A stretch of 64,000 nucleotides of DNA from the NCBI RefSeq assembly GCF_035668035.1, contig NZ_JAYMYJ010000160.1, forward strand, positions 1 through 64,000, in the 5' to 3' direction. Under the pieces are notes generated by a model. It saw nothing but the letters and a program-made list of their open reading frames with translations. It had not been told where the DNA came from and did no database searches. Positions 51,441-59,340 of the stretch are shown here, one piece after another; the first letter of the stretch is position 1, and the number at the start of each line of letters is the position of its first letter. The DNA is from Thiothrix phosphatis. Its GTDB lineage: Bacteria > Pseudomonadota > Gammaproteobacteria > Thiotrichales > Thiotrichaceae. The translations under genes and the position numbers were made by a program.

Positions 51441-52514
51441 ATGAATATGTCTATTCCTTTCAACAAATGGGCGTACCTGAAATTTTCAAGCGTATGGGTT
51501 TTGACCGCCCTATTGAGCGTAGGGTTGGCTGAGGTTGCCCAGGCTGAAGATAAGACATGGGAAGTCAAAGCAGGAGATTCTCTTGGCAAGGTTGTAGCTG
51601 GCCAGTACCCTGGCTACAGCAATCGTACCGCCATCATGCAGGAAATTCTCAGCCGCAATCCGGATGTTTTCCTGAATAACGATATGAATCGTTTGATTGT
51701 AGGCAAAACTTTGAAATTGCCTGCCCCTGATGAAATTCCTGAACTTGAGGCTCCTGCGCCGAAACCGGAAAAAGCAGGAAACGCTGGCAGCGAAAGTCAG
51801 GATACTTTGCAGTCCCTGAAAACCCAGGTTGCGGAACAAAAAGAAACCATCGCAATGCTGGAGGAAGAAAATGCTTCTTTGCAAGAAATGGTTAAAGGGT
51901 ATGCGGAAGCCAAGTCGGCGGCTGGCGCAGACAGTGATGATCTACAAAAACAGTTAGATAGCACTAAACAGGAGCTGCAGGCCAGCCAAACAAAAGCCAA
52001 AACGCTTGAAGAACAGTTGGCTGGATCCAAGCATGAGAACGAAGCCCTGCAAAACGATTTGCAGCAGATTCGGGCGGCGGCGGCAGTAGCTGAAGACAAG
52101 GATTCTGCCTCAAGCATACTTCCCTGGAGTTTGTTGGGGTTGTTGGCGTTGCTGACGCTGCCATTGATCTGGTTGTTACGCCGCAAGCAGGGGCAGGCTC
52201 TTGCGCCTGCTCCGTTGGCGGCTAAGGTTGAAACTCCAGGGGAAGTTGCACCGATCACGTCGCCTGTTCCTGCTGCTCAAATGGTGGAAGAGGAAGAATC
52301 TAACACTGTTTCTATCGAAGAGAACCAGCATCAGATTGCTGTGGCGGCGGCCACACCAGGGAACCCTGATGCTGACCTTAAGCTGAATATTGCCCGGGCC
52401 TATTTGGATTTGCGTGATTCCGAGGCGGCAGCCGATATTTTACAAGATGTCCTGGTGGAAGGTGGTGAGCAACAACGCCAAGAGGCACGTGAAATATTGT
52501 CATTTATTACTTAA
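51441..52514 (+). CDS. FimV-like LysM/coiled-coil protein with FimV C-terminal domain
   Basis: A 357-residue envelope protein. It has a signal peptide (1-35), a LysM-like domain (about 38-92: KTWEVKAGDSLGKVVAGQYPGYSN...MNRLIVGKTLKLP), a coiled coil (115-210), one membrane helix (about 225-247, PWSLLGLLALLTLPLIWLL) and a cytoplasmic FimV C-terminal TPR-like domain (about 310-357: LKLNIARAYLDLRDSEAAADILQDVLVEG). This is a compact version of the full FimV/HubP layout, unlike the truncated relative at 12740. A polar-landmark function is inferred. Last of the tightly spaced genes before a 163-bp gap. Confidence 0.85.
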   Translation: MNMSIPFNKWAYLKFSSVWVLTALLSVGLAEVAQAEDKTWEVKAGDSLGKVVAGQYPGYSNRTAIMQEILSRNPDVFLNNDMNRLIVGKTLKLPAPDEIPELEAPAPKPEKAGNAGSESQDTLQSLKTQVAEQKETIAMLEEENASLQEMVKGYAEAKSAAGADSDDLQKQLDSTKQELQASQTKAKTLEEQLAGSKHENEALQNDLQQIRAAAAVAEDKDSASSILPWSLLGLLALLTLPLIWLLRRKQGQALAPAPLAAKVETPGEVAPITSPVPAAQMVEEEESNTVSIEENQHQIAVAAATPGNPDADLKLNIARAYLDLRDSEAAADILQDVLVEGGEQQRQEAREILSFIT

Positions 52515-52614
52515 ATTACTCCGTTAATCATTAAAAATTAACTACTTGTTCTGTTAATCCGGCCATTATTCCCCTCCATCCAGTCATTGCTAGTAGATAG
52601 CCATCAAAGTTTCT

Positions 52615-52666
52615 AATCTCGATGCTGAACCATTGGTCTATATTCAATGGTTTGAGTAACGAGATT
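52615..52666 (+). promoter_or_regulatory. Stem-loop just before the OmpA-like gene
   Basis: Nested complementary segments: AATCTCG (52615-52621) with CGAGATT (52660-52666), and AACCATTG (52628-52635) with CAATGGTT (52645-52652), separated by internal loops. It ends two bases before the GGAG ribosome-binding sequence of the OmpA/BON gene. It could be an attenuator or a translation-control hairpin. Otherwise 52515-52677 has no gene. Confidence 0.45.
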
Positions 52667-52677
52667 CGGAGTTTTTC

Positions 52678-53418
52678 ATGGCCATCCTCGCTTTTAACAG
52701 ACAGCAATTATTGCCACTGACCGCATTGACCATGTTGGTTGTAGTGGGCGTGTTGACTCTGTTGAGCCTGCTGTTTAAACAATCGGTAATTGAAACGGAT
52801 TTGTTGCAACGTACCCGGCAGGCATTGGTGGAAGCCGGGTTGCCTGCGGATATTGTCCATTTTAGCGGGCGTGATGGAATCCTTACCGGAACTGTCGCCA
52901 GTGATGCTGACGCCGAGCGTCTGCTGGCGGTCGTTAGTGGTGTCTATGGGGTGAGGGCTGTTAGCAACCGGCTGATTCCGGTTAATGTCCCGATAGTGGT
53001 GACCACGCAAGGAACACCGGAACCTCTTCCTGCTCCAAGCGGTGGCCTGCACGCACCGTCTAAAAAATATCCAATTGAGCAAATAGATCTTAGCGCTATC
53101 CAGTTTGAATATTCCAAGGCTGAATTGAATGCTGAAGCCATTAACGCATTGCAAAAGGTCATTGCTGAATTGAAGAAAACCCCCAGCATGAAAATTGAAG
53201 TTTCAGCCCATACCGATAACCAAGGGACAGCGCTGGGCAATATGGCTGTCACCCAGGCGCGCGCGGAGGTGATCCGCAATTACCTGTTATCGCAAGACAT
53301 AGATGCCAAACAGGTCAAGGCGCGAGGTTATGGTTCTACCCGGCCGGTTGCCGATAATGCCAACGAAGAAGGGGCTAGGCAAAACCGACGTATTGAAATT
53401 ACTGTGCTCGAGGAATAG
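52678..53418 (+). CDS. OmpA-family protein with BON domain
   Basis: A 246-residue inner-membrane-anchored, peptidoglycan-binding protein. One N-terminal helix (about 13-36), a BON-like domain (about 40-102, HFSGRDGILTGTVASDADAERLLAVVSGVYGV), a Pro-rich linker, then an OmpA C-terminal domain (about 138-246) with EVSAHTDNQGTALGNMAVTQARAEVIRNYL and ARGYGSTRPVADNANEEGARQNRRIEITV. Resembles MotB/YiaD-like scaffolds but lacks the MotB proton-channel helix residue. ATG at 52678 with GGAG upstream. Confidence 0.9.
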   Translation: MAILAFNRQQLLPLTALTMLVVVGVLTLLSLLFKQSVIETDLLQRTRQALVEAGLPADIVHFSGRDGILTGTVASDADAERLLAVVSGVYGVRAVSNRLIPVNVPIVVTTQGTPEPLPAPSGGLHAPSKKYPIEQIDLSAIQFEYSKAELNAEAINALQKVIAELKKTPSMKIEVSAHTDNQGTALGNMAVTQARAEVIRNYLLSQDIDAKQVKARGYGSTRPVADNANEEGARQNRRIEITVLEE

Positions 53419-53420
53419 GC

Positions 53421-54107
53421 ATGGGTTATCTTGCTATCCAGGTTGCTACTTTTATGGCCGTTTCTGTGATTGTAGGAATAATGGCAGGTTGGTGGATGGC
53501 AAGATTCCTGTATCAACAGCATGCAGTGAAAGGCCGGATTGAGTTGGCTGGGTTGCGCCGCAATTATGATGACTCGCTGCAGGAAAATATCAGTTTACGT
53601 CATAAGTTGCGGTGTTTGGAAAAAGTGGTGCGTAAAGCCAGTGTTCCCCCCTCTGAGACTGATTATGGCAAATTCTTACAGCTTCGTAAGGCGTTGGAAA
53701 AGAACCGGCGTCAGTATGAAAGCTTGCTGGAGCAATTCCACCAACAGGAAAAAATGTTGGCTGGACTAAAAAGGGATTTACAGGACAGCAGGCGGCAATT
53801 GGATGTGCTGCGGGTGGAAAGTCATAAACAAACTTCAGTTTTATCAGCAGCTTCACAAGCTGACGACGTTGTGCAGTTACATGAGCGTGACGACCTAACC
53901 TGTATTCAGGGCGTCAATCCGGGACTGGCAAGCAAGTTGCAGGCGTTAGGCATCCTGAGCTATCGGCAGTTGGCCGAGTTTACTGTGGATGATGTGCGCA
54001 ATGTTCAAAGGATCATTGACGTTGATGTCCCACAAGCGCCAGATGCATGGATCCAAAGCGCGCGTTCCCTGTTTCAGCAGAAATGCCAGCAATTGCAGGC
54101 AGGGTGA
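53421..54107 (+). CDS. Membrane-anchored coiled-coil protein with helix-hairpin-helix tail
   Basis: A 228-residue protein: N-terminal helix (about 3-26, YLAIQVATFMAVSVIVGIMAGWW), coiled coil (40-150), and a C-terminal helix-hairpin-helix-like domain (about 157-205: DLTCIQGVNPGLASKLQALGILSYRQLAEFTVDDV) related to the predicted 5' DNA nuclease/HhH family. The helix and GWW motif match the protein at 45761. Two bases after the OmpA gene, so co-transcribed. Confidence 0.75.
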   Translation: MGYLAIQVATFMAVSVIVGIMAGWWMARFLYQQHAVKGRIELAGLRRNYDDSLQENISLRHKLRCLEKVVRKASVPPSETDYGKFLQLRKALEKNRRQYESLLEQFHQQEKMLAGLKRDLQDSRRQLDVLRVESHKQTSVLSAASQADDVVQLHERDDLTCIQGVNPGLASKLQALGILSYRQLAEFTVDDVRNVQRIIDVDVPQAPDAWIQSARSLFQQKCQQLQAG

Positions 54108-54111
54108 TTCA

Positions 54112-54606
54112 CTAAAAGTTACTGGTTTTTGTGCGGGTTCTGATTACCAGAAACCCTTTTTGCCGTTCGGCATCATAAATTAGGCCAAGTTCACGGCCTT
54201 CATCCGTACCAATAAAGCAGGTTTCACGTTCCAGTGAGGCGGGTTGCCACCACTCTGCGGGAGGATTTTGCCCGGTGAATACCTCCCGTAGGAGCTGAGG
54301 GGTGAGATCTTGCTGTTGCAAGCGGTTTTTGCGGATGAAGTGCTCGACCGGTTGCCGTTCAACTGTAAACATAAACCAGGATGTTTTGCCGTCAGCGGAA
54401 GTTTGGTTAACGCCTTGTGTTCCGGCCAGTTTATCTGGCGTTGTCTCCATCCAATTGGCCAGCGCTTCGGCAACTTGCTGGGGATTGGCTGTCCGCAGGG
54501 TTGTTTGCTGGGCTGGAAAAAACACTTCGGCAATATAAGGGGTAACAATCAGGCTGAGTCCGGCCAGGATAACCAGGGCCATTAGGATAGGGGAAGCATA
54601 TTTCAT
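54112..54606 (-). CDS. Unknown single-pass membrane protein
   Basis: A 164-residue protein. One N-terminal helix (about 5-27), then a soluble, probably periplasmic domain with WFMFTVERQPVEHFIRKN and a C-terminal segment ending in RQKGFLVIRTRTKTSNF. Not recognised. Start overlaps the stop of tatD by four bases, so it is the second gene of a tatD operon, convergent to the GTPase cluster (four bases apart). Confidence 0.7.
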   Translation of the reverse strand: MKYASPILMALVILAGLSLIVTPYIAEVFFPAQQTTLRTANPQQVAEALANWMETTPDKLAGTQGVNQTSADGKTSWFMFTVERQPVEHFIRKNRLQQQDLTPQLLREVFTGQNPPAEWWQPASLERETCFIGTDEGRELGLIYDAERQKGFLVIRTRTKTSNF

Positions 54607-55379
54607 ATGGGTGTGTGTGTAAGGTTGAACAATTGCATTGCACTAGCCGTGGTCACCGTAGCGACCCGCTCAAAGCTTTCCTGGCGCAATTCTGCCAGAT
54701 TGGCGGCGATTACGGGTAGGCGTGTTGGGTCGTTGCGTTGGCCGCGCCACTCACTGTCCGGCTGGTCAGGGGCGTCGGTTTCCAACAATAAGGTTTCCAA
54801 GGGTACGGTCGCCAGTATTTTTCGCAAACGTTGGGCGCGCGGATACGTCGATGTTCCGCCGACGCCCAGATAAAAACCTAGCCTGATCAAGGTGTCAGCT
54901 TGCTGCTGGCTGCCAGCAAAACTGTGGATAACGCCGCGTAGCCCAGAAAAGCGACGGAGCTGTTTGATGACGCTGTCTACTGAACGGCGGGCGTGGATGA
55001 TCAAGGGGAGGTCATATTCCCGTGCCAATTTCAGGTGACTGGTGAAGAACCATTCTTGTTGCGCAACGTCCAGTTCGGGCAGATAGAAATCCAGCCCGCA
55101 TTCACCGATAGCCACGGGCCGTTCCTGTTCCAACCAATGACGTAAATCCACAATATCTTTGGGAGAGTGTTGTGTCAGGTATACAGGGTGAAGGCCATAA
55201 GTAGCATGAATATTTGGCGACATAGAAGAAATATTGCGCAAACGAGGCCAGAAGCGGGCCGTTATGGCGGGTAATATAAGGTCGCTCACTCCAATTTTGT
55301 GCATTTTCTCCACTAATAATACCCGGTCATCTGTGAAGTCAGGTTCGTCAAAGTGGCAATGTGTATCGATCAGTTTCAT
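54603..55379 (-). CDS. TatD-family metal-dependent hydrolase
   Basis: A 258-residue TIM-barrel hydrolase of the TatD/YcfH group (exonuclease-like). Motifs: DTHCHFDEPDF at the start (metal His pair), GECGLDFYLPE, IHARRSVDS, VIHSFAGS and LLLETDAPDQP near the C-terminus. Substrate uncertain; TatD proteins act on DNA ends or D-amino-acyl substrates. Confidence 0.93.
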   Translation of the reverse strand: MKLIDTHCHFDEPDFTDDRVLLVEKMHKIGVSDLILPAITARFWPRLRNISSMSPNIHATYGLHPVYLTQHSPKDIVDLRHWLEQERPVAIGECGLDFYLPELDVAQQEWFFTSHLKLAREYDLPLIIHARRSVDSVIKQLRRFSGLRGVIHSFAGSQQQADTLIRLGFYLGVGGTSTYPRAQRLRKILATVPLETLLLETDAPDQPDSEWRGQRNDPTRLPVIAANLAELRQESFERVATVTTASAMQLFNLTHTPI

Positions 55380-55546
55380 TTGCAGTAAGATAACGTAGTT
55401 AAGTGTGTTTCGTGGTGAAACTTAATGGTGCCTGTCTAGGGCAAGGATATTATTGCCCGAAAAAAGGAACTAGCCAAAGAAACTGAATTCACTATAAAAT
55501 GTAATTATGTGGTCAGTTATCCTAATACCAGTCTCGTGAGGGGGCT

Positions 55547-56380
55547 ATGAATATGAGAAAAGCACCTGACACCGTTCGCTTGTTTCAGGTAAGCGATAGT
55601 CATTGTTACGCTAGTGATGATGCCCGTCTGACATGGACGGACATGCCAATTTATCCCAACCGTTCCTTGCAGGCTGTCCTGTCCCATCTTCAAGACCGGA
55701 GGAATGGATACAGTGCGTTATTGCTGACGGGCGATCTTGCGCAGGAAGAAACGTTTGCCACCTACCAGCGCATCAATGAAATGCTGAATGCTTTTCCTTT
55801 GCCGGTGTTTACGATTCCTGGCAACCACGACATTCCAGAAATGATGCGCGCGCACCTGAAGGGCAATGTGCAAATGCCGGAAGCCGTGGCGCTGGGTGAT
55901 TGGCATTTGTTGTTCCTCGACACCCATGCTGACGGCAAACCAAATGGGCGCCTTACGGATGAACAATTCAGCCGCTTTGAAACGCTGTTGGGCACCATTC
56001 CTGAGGATCATTTTGTGGCTGTTTTCATGCACCATCACCCTATGCCTATCGGCAGTGAGTGGATGGATGTGATGGGGCTGCGTGAACAAGGCTATTTCTG
56101 GAATCTGCTGGAGCATTTTCCACAGGTGAAGGCAGTGTTCAATGGCCATATCCATCAGGAGTTCAACGGCCACTATGAATATGCGGATGGGCGCAAAGTA
56201 GGCGTCTACGGTACGCCTGCGACTTGTGTGCAGATGAAACCGCTGCACAAGCACATTGAATTCGACCATAGCCGCCCTGCGTGGCGGGATATTGCGCTGT
56301 TGGCCGATGGTGATGTGGAAACCCGTGTGCATTATCTGCCTGGCACTTTGTTCACGGACATTATCACCGCCTCCATTTGA
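55547..56380 (+). CDS. cpdA: 3',5'-cyclic AMP phosphodiesterase
   Basis: A 277-residue calcineurin-like phosphoesterase of the CpdA group that hydrolyses cAMP. All metal motifs are present: DSHCYASDD, LLTGDLAQ, GNHD, MHHHPMP and NGHIHQE. GAGGGGG lies five bases upstream of the ATG. Followed by the cobalamin riboswitch and btuB on the same strand, but the riboswitch likely has its own promoter. Confidence 0.92.
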   Translation: MNMRKAPDTVRLFQVSDSHCYASDDARLTWTDMPIYPNRSLQAVLSHLQDRRNGYSALLLTGDLAQEETFATYQRINEMLNAFPLPVFTIPGNHDIPEMMRAHLKGNVQMPEAVALGDWHLLFLDTHADGKPNGRLTDEQFSRFETLLGTIPEDHFVAVFMHHHPMPIGSEWMDVMGLREQGYFWNLLEHFPQVKAVFNGHIHQEFNGHYEYADGRKVGVYGTPATCVQMKPLHKHIEFDHSRPAWRDIALLADGDVETRVHYLPGTLFTDIITASI

Positions 56381-56416
56381 CAGCCTTGTTGGAATCCCGT
56401 AGCTTCTCCAGCCGTT

Positions 56417-56640
56417 CAGGTGCGTCTGCGTTGGCAGGCGTTAAACGGGAAGCTGGTGCAATGCCAGCGCTGCCCCCGCAACGGTAAGCAAGCCAAACCG
56501 CTACACAAAGCCACTGTGCACAAGCATGGGAAGGCGTGGCGACGGAAAGGGATTTTTTCCACTTGCAAGCCCGGATACCGGCCTGACAAGGCGTGATGTC
56601 ACCCCACATCACTTTCACTCAACGTGCGCGGTGGGCGCAC
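56417..56640 (+). promoter_or_regulatory. Cobalamin (adenosylcobalamin-class) riboswitch
   Basis: Conserved elements in order: AACGGGAAGCTGGTG near 56443, GCCCCCGCAACGGTAAGC near 56472, the B12 box AGCCACTGTG at 56509-56518, GGGAAGGC at 56528-56535, and AAGCCCGGATACCGGCC near 56568. After the aptamer come hairpins GTGATGT/ACATCAC (56593-56612) and GTGCGC/GCGCAC (56624-56640), the latter ending five bases before the AGGA of btuB, which suggests translational control by hiding the ribosome-binding site. Confidence 0.95.
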
Positions 56641-56657
56641 AGTTAGGACTTTACCCC

Positions 56658-58496
56658 ATGAAACTATTGTCTGTGGCCGCTTGCTGCGGCGTATCCTGTA
56701 TTGGTTTGTTGGCATCGGCGGCAACGCTGGCGGAAGACGCCACGCCCTTGGATGATGTGGTTGTGACCGCTGACCGTAAGGCGCGCACCGTGGATGCGAC
56801 CCTTGCCCCGGTCAGCATCATTACCCGTCAGGCTATCGAAACCTCGCAAGCCGCCAGCATTCCCGAATTGCTGCAACGCATTCCCGGCGTCAACATCAGC
56901 AACAGCGGCGGGATGGGCAAGATCAGTTCTGTTTTCATCTGTGGCAGTAATTCCAGCCATGTGCTGGTGCTGGTGGATGGCGTCAAGGTTGGGTCTGCCA
57001 CGACCGGCAGCGTGGCGTTTGAAGATCTGCCGCTGGACCAGGTGGAACGTATCGAAGTGGTGCGTGGCCCGCGCTCCAGCCTGTATGGTTCGGAAGCCAT
57101 CGGTGGCGTGATCCAGATATTTACCCGCAAGGGCGGCCACGGTTTCCAGCCGGAAATCACGTTCGGTGCCGGTAGCCATAATACTGGCAAGGCGGACATC
57201 AATCTGGCTGGTGGCGACGCCAATGCCTGGTACAGCTTCAACGCCGGACACGAACAGACGGATGGCTTCAACGTGCTGGCGGACAATTCGGAGCCGGATC
57301 AGGATGGCTACCGGCACGATAGCGTGTCCCTGCACGCAGGGCACCGTTTCAGCAATGGTGCGGAAGTGGAAGTCAGTGCTTTGCAGGCCACCGGGAACAA
57401 CCATTTCGACAACAGTTTCAACAATGAAACCCGTTTTGCCCAGTCCGTGCTGGCAGGAAAATTTCGCCAGCCGTTGAATGACAAGGTATTGCTGACGGCG
57501 CAGGTCGGGCAAGGGCGCGATGAGGCGGACAATTACCTCAATGGCGAACCGCTGGCGATGTTCCGCACCTACGACACCCGCCGGGATACGGCATCCTTGC
57601 AGGCGGATATCAACGTGGGTGCCGCTGGCTCCCTCTCGCTGGGCCTGGACCAGCAGAATGACCATGTCACCAGCGACAGCGCCTATGCGCGCACTTCCCG
57701 CAACAATACCGGCGTGTTTGCCGCCTACCAGGCCGAGGCGGGCGGCAACCGGCTGGATATATCTGCCCGTCATGATGACAACGGGCAGTTTGGCGGCCAC
57801 AACACCGGAGGGGCCGCTATCGGACGCGATCTGGCCAATGGCCTGCGGGCCACTGCGTCATACGCCACTGCCTTCAAGGCGCCGAGCTTCAACGACCTGT
57901 ATTACCCATTTTCCGGCAACCCGAATTTGCGGCCGGAATCCAGCCGCAATCTGGAGCTGGGCTTGCAGGGAACGTTACCCAACGGCCACTGGTCGGCCAA
58001 TGCGTTCCAGAACCGGGTGGAAGACCTGGTTGCCTGGGCACCGGATGCAAACGGCGACTGGGTTCCTGCCAATGTGGATCAGGCGCGCATCCGTGGCCTG
58101 GAAGCCAGCGCGGGCACCCGTCTGGCGGGCTGGGATGTCGACGCCAACCTGACCTTGCAACAGCCACAAGACCGCAATGGCGTGAATGCGGGCAAGACCT
58201 TGATTTACCGTCCGCAACGGATTGCCAATGTGGCGGTCGACCGTGATTTCGGCAAATTTAGCCTGGGTGCGGATCTGCACGCCGAAGGCAAACGCTATGC
58301 CGATGAAGCCAACACGGACAGTGGAAAATTGCCGGGTTACGCCACGCTTGATATGCGCGCCAGCTATAAACTGGTGAAGGACTGGACAATTGGCGTCAAG
58401 GTCGGCAATGTCCTGGACAAAGATTACCAGACCAACAAGGGTTATAATCAGGATGGCGTCAATGGTTTGGTGACGCTGAAATACGCGCCGAAGTAA
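56658..58496 (+). CDS. btuB: TonB-dependent vitamin B12 receptor
   Basis: Outer-membrane transporter of cobalamins. The 612-residue protein has a signal peptide (about 1-25), TonB box DDVVVTADR at 32-40, plug domain (about 45-160, with SIPELLQRIPGVNISNSGG and RIEVVRGPRSSLYGSEAIGGVIQI), and a beta-barrel ending LVTLKYAPK. Length matches E. coli BtuB (about 614). ATG at 56658 with AGGA upstream. Controlled by the upstream cobalamin riboswitch and followed by btuM after 14 bases. Confidence 0.95.
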   Translation: MKLLSVAACCGVSCIGLLASAATLAEDATPLDDVVVTADRKARTVDATLAPVSIITRQAIETSQAASIPELLQRIPGVNISNSGGMGKISSVFICGSNSSHVLVLVDGVKVGSATTGSVAFEDLPLDQVERIEVVRGPRSSLYGSEAIGGVIQIFTRKGGHGFQPEITFGAGSHNTGKADINLAGGDANAWYSFNAGHEQTDGFNVLADNSEPDQDGYRHDSVSLHAGHRFSNGAEVEVSALQATGNNHFDNSFNNETRFAQSVLAGKFRQPLNDKVLLTAQVGQGRDEADNYLNGEPLAMFRTYDTRRDTASLQADINVGAAGSLSLGLDQQNDHVTSDSAYARTSRNNTGVFAAYQAEAGGNRLDISARHDDNGQFGGHNTGGAAIGRDLANGLRATASYATAFKAPSFNDLYYPFSGNPNLRPESSRNLELGLQGTLPNGHWSANAFQNRVEDLVAWAPDANGDWVPANVDQARIRGLEASAGTRLAGWDVDANLTLQQPQDRNGVNAGKTLIYRPQRIANVAVDRDFGKFSLGADLHAEGKRYADEANTDSGKLPGYATLDMRASYKLVKDWTIGVKVGNVLDKDYQTNKGYNQDGVNGLVTLKYAPK

Positions 58497-58510
58497 CAAG
58501 GAGAAATTTT

Positions 58511-59074
58511 ATGTTTGTACTTTCACGTAAAAACCAATGGCTGGTTGGCGGTGTGCTGTTGCTGGCGATGCTGGCCACCCGCATCCATGTCGGTGACCAC
58601 TTGCAGGATGCATCGTGGGCGGTGTTTTTTCTGGCGGGTTTCTACCTGCGCAACTGGCTGGGTTTTGGCGCGTTCATGGCGGCGGCGGTGGCGATTGACT
58701 ACATTGCCATCAAGCAGATGGGTGTCAGCAGTTTCTGCGTGACGGATGCATATGCGGCGCTGGTTCCGGCGTATGGCGCGCTGTATGCGGCAGGGCGCTG
58801 GTTTGGCGGCCAATACCGCAACAACCTGTCGGCGCTGTTGCCGTTGGCGGCTACTTTGCTGCTGGGCGTGGTGGTGTGCGAAGCCGTTTCCAGCGGCAGT
58901 TTCTATGCCATGTCGCCACGGTTTGCGGCAGAGGGTTGGGCTGGTTTTACGCAGGATATGATTAAATACCTGCCGCATGATTTGGGCGTCACCAGTTTCT
59001 ACGTCAGCATCGCTGCGCTGGCGCATGCCGCTGTCATGCAAGTGTCCCGTTTGACGGGGCATACTGCTGCCTGA
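58511..59074 (+). CDS. btuM: Solitary ECF-type S component for cobalamin, BtuM-like
   Basis: A 187-residue membrane protein with about six helices. The conserved segment SSFCVTDAYAALVPAYGALY contains Cys76, matching the position of the cobalt-binding cysteine known from BtuM of Thiobacillus denitrificans. Other matches: LQDASWAVFFLAGFYLRNWLGFGAF near the N-terminus. BtuM is a group of ECF S components that transport B12 without a dedicated ATPase module. Location directly after riboswitch-btuB supports this. AAGGAGAAA stands seven bases upstream of the ATG. Confidence 0.8.
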   Translation: MFVLSRKNQWLVGGVLLLAMLATRIHVGDHLQDASWAVFFLAGFYLRNWLGFGAFMAAAVAIDYIAIKQMGVSSFCVTDAYAALVPAYGALYAAGRWFGGQYRNNLSALLPLAATLLLGVVVCEAVSSGSFYAMSPRFAAEGWAGFTQDMIKYLPHDLGVTSFYVSIAALAHAAVMQVSRLTGHTAA

Positions 59075-59091
59075 ACATTGCTTGCCTTGTG

Positions 59092-59170
59092 TGGGGTGGC
59101 CATGCCCCAAACAACCTGCCCGCTGTATCCGGCTCCGGTGGCGGGCGGCTCTGCTTTTTGCCTTGATGCG
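59092..59170 (+). terminator. Hairpins downstream of btuM, probable terminator
   Basis: TGGGG/CCCCA arms near 59092-59109 and, further on, GCCCGC/GCGGGC arms (59118-59146) with an inner CCGG/CCGG step; TTTTT follows about ten bases after. They separate the B12 operon from the NERD gene. The rest of 59075-59340 shows no gene. Confidence 0.5.
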
Positions 59171-59340
59171 CCCCTTTGTGAAATGCGGGGAGGCGGAAGG
59201 GGTTGAAATACCTGTCGCCCTCTTGGCGGTGTACCATTTGAGGGAACAATCTGTTTGATTTATGATCGTATCGGTCTGTCTATGGCTTCTTCTTGCTGGA
59301 CAGAAAATCAATAAAATCTGCATAAATACAGGGCAAAAAC

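Noticed and set aside
58520..58540. Further parS-like sequence TTTCACGTAAAAAC at the start of btuM
   Set aside because: The right half does not match the consensus centre and arm; below the level expected by chance in 64 kb.
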